From: Rhyacophila brunnea | Lineage: Eukaryota; Arthropoda; Insecta; Trichoptera; Rhyacophilidae | Direction: 5' to 3' | Assembly (NCBI GenBank): GCA_022495005.1 | Contig: JAGYXB010000440.1 | Coordinates: 434,001 to 498,000, forward strand | DNA length: 64,000 bases | In this document: in pieces, positions 36,904 through 47,262 of the stretch | Layout of the letters: the number at the start of each line of letters is the position of its first letter | Position numbering within the stretch: the stretch's first letter is position 1 | Position numbers and translations under genes: made by a program | Notes under the pieces: generated by a model | Told to the model about the DNA's origin: nothing | The model's input: the letters and a program-made list of their open reading frames with translations, nothing else | Database searches by the model: none

Positions 36904-36923
36904 ATCTTTGGGCGAAAATGCTC

Positions 36924-36942
36924 ATATATATATATATATACC
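36924..36942. repeat. (TA)n microsatellite
   Basis: An uninterrupted TA dinucleotide run within CTCATATATA...ACCTAC. Confidence 0.8.
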
Positions 36943-37554
36943 TACATATAGGTACATCGTAAACCGAGTGATGTATATAGGGATGGGATAATTCAGGCAT
37001 TTGGATTAGGGAACACGCTTTTAAGGCTTCGATCAATCAGTGACGTCAAACATAAAATCATAATCAAAGAATTTGAACTACACATAGAGCGAATTTTATT
37101 AATTACATTTGGTATCTATTAAAATACTAATTCGTCGCAAAATAATACTTTGTGCGTTGCGGCTCTAAACAAAAGCTATGCTGCGTATTTTGAGGTTTAT
37201 TTATTATCTACCTACGTATGGCATAGGTACGCGATTTTTGATGAGATTGTTCATCTAACTAATGTTGTTTCGGTGTATTTGGCTCCCTTGCAACATAATA
37301 ATGCCGTTATAGCTACACGTGTGTTACAATATATTGTGTTCCAGTTCAAGTCAATCATATTTCATGGTCGAAATGTTGCTTCGAATAATTCAAACACATG
37401 AAAAACAGGAATCGCCACCAAGTGTTGTAAAGCATTATATAATGGCAATTAATATGGAATCACTCTAATTATTACACTTAGTCTAAAACTCTAAATACCT
37501 TGGTGTTTTTTTTGACATTAGGTAGATATTATTAAACGGCACACTTTAATCCCC

Positions 37555-37920
37555 TCGATGGTCGAGCGGTAACATGTCGCTTATATGTATCGCTTACATG
37601 TATGCTTATAATGTCGTGGGTTCGAATTATACCTCTGGCAAATTCACATGTCGTTTATTTATTTCAGGCAAGAGTACGTGATGTGATAGAGGTCGCTAAG
37701 CAGATGAAATAGCAATGGGTAGGACATGTCGCTCGGCGAGTGGACAACCGCTGAACAAATGCCGTCTTACAGTGGTGTCCAAGGGGCACTCTAAACGTCC
37801 ACAGGGATGCCCTAAAACCCACTGGATGGATGGAAATTTTGGTGGATGTACGTGGCAGCAAAGAACTAATGACCGAGAAAAGTGATTGTGTACTAAACAC
37901 GTGTAAACAAGGCCTTATTG
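37555..37920 (+). pseudogene. tRNA-like head followed by RT C-terminal fragment
   Basis: At 37560-37645 lies a tRNA-like segment with TGGTCGAGCGG (A box) and GGGTTCGAATTA (B box), about 50 bases apart because of an internal expansion. Directly after it, from 37669, one frame reads ARVRDVIEVAKQMK, stop, QWVGHVARRVDNR, stop, TNAVLQWCPRGT and KPTGWMEILVDVRGS. This is the C-terminal block of an insect endonuclease/RT protein (compare the W-x-GHVAR and P-T-x-W motifs), with two in-frame stops. A SINE-like head joined to LINE coding sequence could be a chance neighbour or a chimeric insertion. Confidence 0.65.
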
Positions 37921-38226
37921 AAATTTACAAATTACGAATATTCAAGACTTCACAAAGTGAAATGACCTTAAAAACTAAGAAATATATGCAGTATTAGAAT
38001 AAATAAAGAAAAAAGAGTGAAAATCAGAAAGTAGGTAGGTATACATGGTAGACCGTGGAATACACTAAGCAGGGTCCAATTTTAAGAATTTATAATATAA
38101 CATTGTCCTATTATTTATAGTCAAAGGTATATCTCACGTAGGTGGAATATATCAATTTCCGATGTGATTTGGTTGAACAGAGTTATTTATTATGCTCACC
38201 CTAAGAAAATTTGGAACACTAGGACA
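37921..38226. other. No supported gene
   Basis: AT-rich spacer. Confidence 0.4.
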
Positions 38227-38234
38227 CTCACGCC

Positions 38235-38630
38235 CATGGCCCCCACAAGGGGGAGGGGGGGCTGACAGGGCTCTAGCCTGGGGACCCGGCGTGGCGAGTC
38301 TACCAGATAAGCGGGATAAAAACACATCATAAATTTGCTTTATGAGTAAAAAAAAGTTTTAACTATCTTCCTTCAGTAATGTTATTATTTAAAATTATGT
38401 GGCTGTACGATACAATTTTAAATTACCAATGTATCGATACTCGACACCTCCATAATTCAAATGAATGTATTAAAGTATACAAAAAAACACTAAATATACA
38501 CATTAATTTTACCGCGTACAATTTGGAAAACGCTGCTCTAGAGCGTCACACTGACTTTATAATTAGCGATAGGTAGGGGGGCCACCAAATATACTAGCCT
38601 GGGGGGTCGCTTCAGGATGTGGGGGCCATG
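38235..38630 (+). mobile_element. hAT element, CATGGCCCCC family, copy C
   Basis: Ends CATGGCCCCCACA and TGTGGGGGCCATG, 396 bp, nearly the same length as copy A. Flanks CTCACGCC (38227-38234) and CTAACACC (38631-38638) agree at six of eight. The interior carries the same junction between left end and transposase 3' region as copy A, so the two descend from one deletion derivative that then spread. Confidence 0.85.
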
Positions 38631-38638
38631 CTAACACC

Positions 38639-39563
38639 ACACCGGCTGAAAACACTGGTCTAAATCGTTTGCTTCGGCATCTACTTCCACCTTACGAGTA
38701 AAATGTACCCACGAAAGTACCGATGTGTTCATAATAACTGTACTTACGGACTGCATTTCCATTTACATCTATCAGACAAACAATGTATTAAATGGGGCGA
38801 AGAAATTATTGCACGAATAAAATTTTTATTCCACTCTCAATACAATATGTGATTGAATAATTGCACGTGTTATGAAACAGACCACGTGATGGCATGCGTT
38901 TCATTTAATTTTCGATATTATTCAACGAAATTCCTCTACAAAATAGCAAATTTAATGTCTTCAATGAATTTATATTATTTTACTGTTTATAGCCAGCAAT
39001 TCTTCTACGTCACAGACGCCTGAAACATGTTTATTTTGTGTTCGTTTTGCATTTGTTTATTTTTGACAAGCAAAAAACAAATGACTGTCGCGAAAAATAT
39101 AATTCGATATTCAAAATTTAAAGTATGCCGTGACGTCATAGCACAAACTGTAAATAAACTCAATCGTCAATATAAAACCCCACTCGAATAGTATAAAAAA
39201 TACTTGATTTTGAATATATTATTTGAAGTCTCATAAATCATGGAGGTTTTTAGGGAAAATGTAGGATATTATATGAAATTTCTACGATATAGTAGATCTT
39301 TCTTTACATGAAAATATTATATTCTTCAAAAATATATTATGATTTAGAATTTTGACAGCTTTCACGGACGAAGGTGTGTGCCTACACTCTACAGAGCTTT
39401 TATCAAACGATACAAACGTCAGTTGCTCCTGCGTCAAAGTTATGAATAAAAATCTCATAAACATGGATCATTTATCAAACCTAAATGTTTATGTATCAAT
39501 AATTTCCGGCGTTTTTCTGGTAAAACTACGAATTCGTTGATGTGTGAATAAAAAAAAACAAAC
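38639..39563. other. No supported gene; would be intron 1 of the exon at 39564
   Basis: AT-rich with short frames only. No second exon of the minus-strand gene was found here. Confidence 0.35.
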
Positions 39564-39656
39564 CTTTGAGGGTCCAGAGGGTAGTTGAGTAAAGCACAAT
39601 ACTGCAAATATCCACACAGCTGCGAAGAGTAGAATGATTTTGATATTCCTCCTCAT
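39564..39656 (-). CDS. Candidate first coding exon, type II Golgi membrane protein (GalNAc-transferase-like N-terminus)
   Basis: On the minus strand an ATG in good context (GACAAAATGAGG) opens MRRNIKIILLFAAVWIFAVL, followed by CFTQLPSGPSK. After exactly 31 codons comes a splice donor, AAG|GTTTGT. Short basic cytoplasmic tail, single hydrophobic anchor of about 17 residues and then a stem is the layout of Golgi glycosyltransferases. The opening M-R-R plus anchor with Trp resembles animal polypeptide N-acetylgalactosaminyltransferases (GALNT2/Pgant type), which start mucin-type O-glycosylation. That family link is inference from one exon. A CpG-richer region upstream fits a promoter. Remaining exons would lie to the left, but none was recognised. 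Confidence 0.45.
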
Positions 39657-39960
39657 TTTGTCACAGTTTTAAAGGCTATTTCCGTTAATATTTACACTTT
39701 TATTATCTATTTACAACGAATTGTATCGAAATGTCACGATCGATACATGTGAGATGCGTTTTAGCAACTACTGCCGTGCACTCCGCACCGCGAACAACCA
39801 TCAACTGTCAGAAAACGAGCGGCGAACGCGCGAACATGTTCTCGGTCCCGTTTGTTCCGTTCGATTATGCCATAACACAGTGATGGACAACCTCAGATCA
39901 CCAACAACGACAAAAAAATTTACAGTAATTTTACCATTGCTAACAATGAATATGTAACGT
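39657..39960 (-). promoter_or_regulatory. Putative 5' UTR and CpG-richer promoter of the 39.6-kb exon
   Basis: Between about 39770 and 39870 the sequence is unusually rich in CG dinucleotides for this window (GAGCGGCGAACGCGCGAAC). It lies 120-210 bases upstream of the candidate start codon on the minus strand. No TATA box was seen. Confidence 0.3.
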
Positions 39961-40140
39961 ATATGTACTATAAACAGTGATGCTACAATATTATACTTAT
40001 TCGTATTAAACGTTTTGTAATGATTTATAAATCTAATCTGATATACATGAATTATATCTAATACCTAATGTATTGTTAAGCATTTTTTTTTTTTAAATTC
40101 ATGGCATTATCGAATAAAAAATAATTTATTATCAACCTAA

Positions 40141-40259
40141 TGCCGGGTCCACACTGGCAACATGTCGCTGACAACCTCGTTAAATTTTACGATAATTATC
40201 ATACTTATCGTAAAATTTAACGAGGTTACCGGCGACATGTTACCAGTGTGGACCCGGCA
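40141..40259. mobile_element. 119-bp near-perfect hairpin MITE
   Basis: Two 55-base arms, starting TGCCGGGTCCACACTGG and ending in its complement, differ at four positions and are separated by nine bases. TAA on both sides (40138-40140, 40260-40262) fits a three-base TSD, as in PIF/Harbinger. No coding capacity. Confidence 0.85.
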
Positions 40260-40316
40260 TAAGAAACGTCGATTGTTATTATATATTATATATAATATTC
40301 TTAAAAAATACACTAA

Positions 40317-40495
40317 CGGCGGTAAACAGATTTTGAAAATAGCCGATATACTGGATTATTTGTTAGGTTAATCTAAGCTAAGCTAACCTAACCTCACTTA
40401 ACCTAACCTAAACTAACAAACCTAACAAATAATCCAGTATATCGTCTATTTTCAAAATGTGTTTGCCGCTGTATTCCGCATAACCGACTTGTACC
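40317..40495. repeat. Foldback with telomere-type (CCTAA) core
   Basis: The arms AAAATAGCCGATATACTGG... and ...CCAGTATATCGTCTATTTT face each other around a core of CTAACCTAACC-type repeats (40365-40420). The right end ATTCCGCATAACCG...GTACC corresponds to the terminus of the 172-bp element at 45808-45979. The left terminus is missing. Confidence 0.7.
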
Positions 40496-40499
40496 CTGA

Positions 40500-40875
40500 T
40501 TTTAATGTTAAAAGTAGGTAACATTACCATAATATAAGCAATCTTTTCATCTTGATCTAAGCATCTAAATATTTCAAAAAATCTTAACATTGTATCTCAA
40601 ACAACTCAATTTTAATAAAATAATTGTCTTAAATACAATAATTGTTTATACTTACAGCTAAATTCTCGTTTATTTTATAAACATTTCATGTAAAAAAAAT
40701 TTACAATGAACGCGTTCGATAAGCTGAACAAATATGCTTAACATTTTAAATAAACACTGAGTAATTAAATGCATTTTCCATCAATGTTGTAATATGTATT
40801 TCGTATGTTATTTTATGTATTTTTTAGAAACTATAATTTGAAAACATGAAAAACACAATATTATAATAATAAATT
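40500..40875. other. No supported gene
   Basis: AT-rich spacer between two elements. Confidence 0.4.
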
Positions 40876-41909
40876 GAGCCCTTGCCCGGAATAACGTTGT
40901 ATCCAACAATATTCTTGTTTTGTGTGGTGTGGAAAGGCATTTAATTTGGAGTTATTACAAAAAAATATAGTAAATTAGTGGAAAAATGTTGTATATGACA
41001 ATTTCACATACAACATTATTCCGCAAAATGTATTTTATTCATTCTGCTTCACTCAATAGTGTCTTTAAAAAGGCAGCATGCTCATCTAACATGAATTCAC
41101 ACATGTCATTGAGGTCTTTGAGCTTAGAATTATCTTCGTCTGCTTTCTGAACATAGCGTCCGACATTCGACTCTCAATACATGAGACGAGATGATGACTT
41201 TATCCATTGTGATTCAGTAACCTGAATGATAATTGAATAGTTGTCTTGATATTAAAATCGAGAACACATCCCGGATAAAAAAAAATTTTGGCACAAACGC
41301 GACCTTGCAAAATAGAACTAGGAACGATTAAAAAAAATTGAAACGGTATTAGATTAAGTCACAATATATAGAGCACTACAATGCCAGCATTATTATCAAA
41401 CAACATTTCCAATAACAATATGGATAAATCAATTAAATACACTCGATTAACGTTCGATATATTAATAATATATCGAACGTAATAATTTTATTCATGAGAT
41501 CAACAGAACTGTCAAATGGTATACAACATTATTCCACAAAACTGTTTTGACGGGTAAATTGCAGGCTTAATAATATTTTTTCTGGATAAATACTCTTTTC
41601 CTACATCCTTCAGCTTCCTAGCTTTGATATTTGTCCAGTTCAAAACATTAGATGTCCGTTTTCTTCCTTTATTCAAGTGAATTATACCACGCTCCGTGAT
41701 ATTGATGGACGGCGACGCCATTTTGACAATAGCATATACAACGTTCTTCCACAAACCAATAACTTTAAAATGCTGCCACAAGCCTAAATATTTTTTCTTT
41801 GCCATACTACTTACCTTAAACGATGCATAAAAACATACCCAACATTATTCCATCAATAACTCAACATTGACAATTTTGTTGGATACAACATTATTCCGGG
41901 CAACGGCTC
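40876..41909 (-). mobile_element. 1034-bp TIR element, GAGCC-TTGCCCGGAATAA family, copy 2
   Basis: It is the reverse-orientation counterpart of 22617-23591, nearly identical over the shared sequence. The extra segment (41391-41520) holds another copy of TACAACATTATTCC and a 31-base palindrome (41450-41480). It begins GAGCCCTTGCCCGG and ends CCGGGCAACGGCTC. No convincing TSD (AATT against TATC), in contrast to copy 1. Confidence 0.8.
41512..41805 (-). CDS. Small basic protein of the GAGCC element, longer form
   Basis: 97 codons beginning MAKKKYLGLWQHFKVIGLWK, as in copy 1, with the change SVDI to SINI. The reading frame continues past the point where copy 1 stops (KNIIKPAIYPSKQFC...) because the sequence differs by a base and retains the internal segment. 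Conservation between the copies mainly reflects recent common origin, so it is weak evidence of selection. Confidence 0.4.
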   Translation of the reverse strand: MAKKKYLGLWQHFKVIGLWKNVVYAIVKMASPSINITERGIIHLNKGRKRTSNVLNWTNIKARKLKDVGKEYLSRKNIIKPAIYPSKQFCGIMLYTI

Positions 41910-42748
41910 TATCTATCCCTTCCTTTTCTAGTTATGTTTGTTTAATGAAAAACTGTGGTTTTTACTATGTGTATAAATTAAATTGAAACATTTTTATATT
42001 TGTAATAATAAAAAATAGTGTTAACTGGTTCCATGTAATATTTTTATGTACTATAATAATTGTATTGTACCTCGTGAAAATTGGTTTGAAGTTCTACTGA
42101 TAACTAAAAGAGTTCTATAATGTCAACAAATAAAAGAATAATTCATTATTTACATTAAATTTAACGTTGAGTCGACTGTTGGCAGTTACTGAAATTGTGC
42201 GATCTACAACACATTTCAAAAATAATTCTACACATACACCCTAATCCAAAACTGAGTTTTCACAAACAAAAAATCATAGTGACGCAAGATTGAAAGAGAA
42301 AAAAAGTGTGTATTCAAACAGTGCATCGAGGATTGAATGAACAACACATTATTATCAATAAGGTAAAAAGAGACAGCACGCATTACATTTTTACTATTTG
42401 CTTGTATGCAGAAATAGTTAATTCTTACGAATTTTTGCAGCGTACTGCACTATTTCAAACAATGTTACCAGCTCACCGTAGTTTTGCAAACCTTGAAAAG
42501 ATTTTTGATATGGGAATACCAATTTGAAAACGCGCGTTGTATTTTAAACAATATTTTATTAGGTAACATTCTCACATTGGTCATGAAATTATTTTATTAC
42601 TAAGTAAGGGTAAGCCAGTTCCCGTTTATTTTGTGTTCCCTGGCGTAGGTACTTGGCAATAATTCATAACAGATAACAATTCGGTGAGTAGGTACAAATA
42701 TTATGACAAACCGAAACCTAGATAACATTTATAGTTATTCTACCGAGC
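41910..42748. other. No supported gene
   Basis: AT-rich. The 73-codon frame at 42306-42527 has no recognisable domain. Confidence 0.4.
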
Positions 42749-42900
42749 CAGTGACGTCTCGTGGGGAGTAGGCGGGATATGCACTGTTTGAGGGTGGTAC
42801 ATTAGAGAAGAGCGACAAATCAACTAAAGAAAGAGAATAATACAAATTTTCAGAATAGGTTGCGTGGAAAGCAGATTATTACAAATTACATACAAATTAA
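42749..42900 (+). repeat. hAT-like left-end fragment (CAGTGACGTCTCGTGGGG)
   Basis: CAGTGACGTCTCGTGGGGAG, then GGCGGGATATGCACTGTT, parallels the start of the element at 43427 (TGTGACGTCCCGTGGGGAGA, GGCAGGGCATGCACTGTT). No right end was found nearby, so the right boundary is approximate. Confidence 0.55.
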
Positions 42901-43426
42901 CCCCAAAATTGTAGGGTTTTTTGAAAATTTCACAGTATATATATGGATGTCTATAAAAAAATATACTTAGTACCTAGACAATAATTAATATTACCATTAA
43001 TCTATGCAGATCGGTACAAGATAAAAAAAATTCTTTTTACAATGATCGTTAATAATTATTTTGCTTTTTTAAAAGAAAATATTTTTTATTGATTCGGTAT
43101 GTAGTAGGTGGCCTACTGTCGAATTTAATTAGAGGGATGAAAAGGACAAAAAATGTACATGTGTCCCGGTTTCTAAATTGTTCGAATTTTACCCATCCAC
43201 AATCCGATCATTAATATAGTAAAAGTTACTGATAAACTAATGAAATGAGACTTTAAATAAATTTAAAACATGTAGATAAAGTACCTACCTACCTATCTAT
43301 ACCAACTTATTTTCTCACATAGTAAATATTACCTATATTATGAGCTAAATTAATATTATGTTATGACCGATCACTTGATGCGTTGAATTGAAAATTATAC
43401 CTATGTAAGGAAATTTATAGTGATAA

Positions 43427-43724
43427 ACTGTGACGTCCCGTGGGGAGAGGCAGGGCATGCACTGTTAAGGACGGCACATTCTTAGGGGCGGCAAAAATAT
43501 AGGAAGGTTATATAATACAACCATTAAACGTAGGATAATTATATAGAAAGAAGATTTTTTCAAACTGCAGCGCTGGTAACGAACACCTGCTAAATCAGAT
43601 GATTATTCATTAAAAATCCATGTAAGAATTTTATTAATATTGAAACAATAGGTAAGTAAAGACTTTACAAATGGCGCGAAATTTCACTTCTGCTTTAGTG
43701 CGACAGTATTCAGGACGTCACTTA
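43427..43724. mobile_element. hAT MITE, GTGACGTCC family
   Basis: The 298-bp element starts ACTGTGACGTCCCG and ends AGGACGTCACTTA, a short TIR. Flanking octamers AGTGATAA (43419-43426) and AGTGATGA (43725-43732) agree at seven of eight. Noncoding. Confidence 0.75.
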
Positions 43725-43732
43725 AGTGATGA

Positions 43733-45764
43733 TAATAATGTTCTCTCCAATCTGATGATTATTAGCATTTTGTTATATCTTTCCAAACTTATGTACTTAA
43801 TAAATAAAAAATAATATGTACCTACCTACTTATAGCTATTATGAGAAAAATCAAAACAAAAAATCGTTTATTCGCAAAAAAAAGAACATTCCATTAGGTA
43901 GGTATGTTCCATATTATGATTGTAGTTCATTTATATTTTTTTATATTATCACTGTCTATAATACTGTTTTAGGCACAGATTAGGTAGGTATCTACTCGCC
44001 CAACGTTTTCATATCGCTGATTTTCAAATTCCATCGAAAATATAATATTCATTTCGAGGATGGTGTGACCTTGCTACATGTATTTTTTTATAATAACTTG
44101 CGAAACCTTGGTATTCATCTTAATTTATTGTTTCACCTAATTATCCATCTGTGTAAAATTTATATTTTAAATTTATTGAACATGTTATTTGAAATGTCTA
44201 CCAGTACCTACTGTGAAAGTTTTAAAAAAGCTTTAGGAATAAGATAAAGATTATTCTAGTTTTTGTAGAGATGTCAGTATTGCCATAAAAATAGAATTTT
44301 TTGTAAACATATTACTTATACTATTGACTTCAAATTTAAGCATTTAATTACGTTAAAACATGTTAAAATTTATATTAATTAAACCCCTAATATTCATTTC
44401 CCTGTACTTAGTTTCAACTTACCCAATCGATTGGTAATTTCAAACGTAGGTACCTATTCAAACTAACGACATCTCTGAAAAAGTAAAACAACGTCATGGC
44501 AACAATGCAATAGTGCTGCCAGGCACATAATATTATATTTCCCTGTTAGAGTATAACTCTAGTGATAATAATAAACCATGATAACAATAATGTTTTTCTT
44601 TATTACTTGAATATATTTTACAGAATAAAAAATTTAATTGAGATCTTTTCAAATTGAGATGTGAATGATTTAATATTACGTGTTATTGTCTTTATTTCAT
44701 CTTGCAATTAGTTGTTAAAAAGAACAATATAAATTAATTGATATTATACGATATAGATATTATTAGAAAATATTTAAATAATTATATAATCGAAAATATC
44801 CAAGACGAATAGGTACCTACAATATTATAATTATTTTCAGTACGAAAATAATTTAGGAGTTGTAAAACATGGGAATATACAATTATGTGGTTGGCAAGAA
44901 TAGTGTTTGCCGAAAATTTTGACAGTTCTCAGTTCTCTTGATATTGCGGGGTAGAGTGCGCGTCTCCTGTTAGTGTACTCTTTCGGTTGATCTTTGATAC
45001 TCACTTTTCATTGTGTATTTTATGTGACAGATTGAGATAAATCTCGAAAATACTTAAGACTTTTTCAAAGATTTCGAGAAGCCGTCTAATAAAAAGGTAT
45101 GTTTCATACATCAATTCATATTTCTTTGAATAAACACACAAAGAAATTCATGTTTGGCATTCATATTTTATTGTTATGTTGTGTCCGACGAAACATTTTC
45201 GCAAACATTAAGTTGTTGTTTAGTGTGATAATGATATGTAAATTTAAACTGCTTGTTATGTCATTCGCCTGTAGGGACATTATTATATTTTGTCAAATAT
45301 TTTTTAAATAAAAATTAAGTATGTACCCACCTTCCGCGTTGGTACTTACTACTGGGAGAAAAATCTGTAGTAGGTGTACTCTACGTAAATACGTACCCTT
45401 TTTAGCAATTTTCTCCATCAATTAATAATTATTGCAGTTTTGATAATAATATAGGTACCATGACAGTTAATTGTATGTATAAGTTAGTGATAATATAAAT
45501 CTTTATACGAGGTAGGTAATATGTCGACTAATAAATTAGGTGAGTATCTGATTAGAAGATTAGATAATTTTTGTTTATAATTAAGTAAGCATGTGATTAA
45601 GTAAACTATTATATTATACAACATTACTTTGGTATAAATCTATTTGAATATAACTGAATGTATTCTGAGTTGATAGCTATTTCGGTTTACCCCAGTGTCG
45701 TCTCTGGATAAACTTCAACCCTTTTCATTTGTAGCCTAAAATTGTTTGTAAATTTAATAACTAG
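43733..45764. other. No supported gene; two isolated splice-donor-like sites
   Basis: The GC-richer stretch 44940-45096 ends in AAAAAG|GTATGT and could be an untranslated first exon. ATGTCGACTAATAAATTAG|GTGAGT at 45521 could be a tiny start exon. Neither has a partner. The rest is AT-rich. Confidence 0.25.
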
Positions 45765-45772
45765 GTACCTAG

Positions 45773-46361
45773 TAGGGATTCTAATCCCGGGATCCCGAAC
45801 TATTTTCGGTACTGTTCGGTTATACGGAATACAGCGGAACCTAACCAAACTTAACCTAACCTAACCTAACTTAACCGAACCTAACCTAACTTAAACTAAC
45901 CCAAACTAACAAATAATCCAGTTTATCGGCTATTTTCAAAATGCGTTTTCCGCTGAATTCCGTATAACCGAACAGTACCCTATTTTCGATACCTATGAAT
46001 CCCGGGATTGGTAAATATGATCCCGAAAATTTTGGGATTGATTTTTTCATCAATTTTTATGGAAGATAAACCATAAACGAAAATATAACAGAAAAAATAC
46101 TTTGTATAACATATAACTACATTAGAAATAAACTGAGTTTGACTGAAGTTTAATTTATTACCAATTGTTATGTGTTTGCCAATTCATTTTATTTTTCACA
46201 TATATTGAATTAAATTAAATAGTCTAAATTTAATTATATTATACTAGATTTATTTTTGACCGATTTTATCAATGCTTTTTGTATACATAAAATTTTTATA
46301 TTAACTATCGAAAAAATGCCAATCCCGGGATCAAAAATTTGGCTCGGGATTCGATTCCCTA
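45773..46361. mobile_element. hAT MITE, TAGGGATTCTAATCCCGG family, copy 1
   Basis: TAGGGATTCTAATCCCGGGA at the left and CTCGGGATTCGATTCCCTA at the right, with an exact 8-bp TSD GTACCTAG (45765-45772, 46362-46369). It is shared along its length with 57883-58640. A smaller MITE is nested at 45808-45979; without it this copy is about 410 bp. Confidence 0.9.
45808..45979. mobile_element. 172-bp MITE with telomere-type core
   Basis: Perfect ends GGTACTGTTCGGTTATACGG and CCGTATAACCGAACAGTACC, with an 8-bp TSD CTATTTTC (45800-45807, 45980-45987) that is single in the sister copy at 57883-58640. The core is a run of CCTAACC/CTTAACC units, related to the insect telomere repeat TTAGG. Other fragments of the family lie at 28163 and 40317. 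Confidence 0.9.
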
Positions 46362-46514
46362 GTACCTAGGTACTGTACTCTTAAAAATATTATATTTCAT
46401 TTCTTAACTAGTACCCTTGGTGGACTCGTTTGTAATGCAGCCGTATCTGGTTGGGTATAAGACATGTTGATTTTTTGATGCAATAATATATAATACTTAT
46501 ATAAAGACATAGAC

Positions 46515-47262
46515 AGGTCAAAGACATAGCTTATAATCAGTATCTTTAGAATTATCTTCAAATGTGGTAATCTTGCCCATTTTTTGAATAATAAAATGCC
46601 TAATTCTTGTCAAATTTGGTATCACAGAGATTATAAATATAATTTTTTATCGTCAATATTTCACTATAATAATGTCAACATAAATTTTACTAATGGTTTT
46701 ATAAATGCGTTTAAAAATTAATAAATCTATAAAATTACCACTGCATATGGATATACTGAAATATGACCATATTCTAAATTATTAGATCGAGAGGTTTAAA
46801 AGAATACTATTTTATGTAATAAAAATACTTGATAATAAGGCTTCAAAATTATATAAATAGATTATCTACAACCAAGGAACTCAGAAATAATTGGAACTGA
46901 AATACATAACGGGTAAGGCGATAGCAGGTAATCGACTCGAGTAAGGAAGCATCCGGGCTATCTTTCACACGTGTCAATAATACGTTTTACGTCGAATACT
47001 GAAAGCTGCTCTCGGTTTATGCATTTACGCTCATTTAATGATGGTGTATTACACACACCATTGCACGTGCATAATGCGTGCTTCATTTTCGTAGGACACT
47101 CACACATTCAAAATCCTGCTTCACCATGCGGCATATTGAATATGGCCTATCGGTATTCTATTTATTATCTGTTCTGTGTCTACAACGTTTAAGGAATGTT
47201 CAGGCTAATGCTTTGAAAATACCATAAAAGCTCCATTTTGACCTTCGTTGGACATGTGGGCC
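46515..47262 (+). repeat. Dispersed repeat R1, copy 2, split by a hAT MITE
   Basis: Aligns with 19126-19801 from GGTCAAAGACATAGC through GATTATCTACAAC, is interrupted at 46873-47178 and resumes with GTTTAAGGAATGTTCAGG to about 47262. It lacks a 30-base block (GCAGTCATCAAATG region) present in copies 1 and 3. Confidence 0.8.
46873..47178 (+). mobile_element. Non-autonomous hAT-like element, AGGAACTCAGAA family, copy 2
   Basis: 306 bp, start CAAGGAACTCAGAAATAA, end ATCTGTTCTGTG, with an exact 8-bp TSD TCTACAAC (46865-46872, 47179-47186) inside repeat R1. The site is uninterrupted in the R1 copies at 19.7 and 48.2 kb. Internally it aligns with 12949-13261. Confidence 0.9.
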
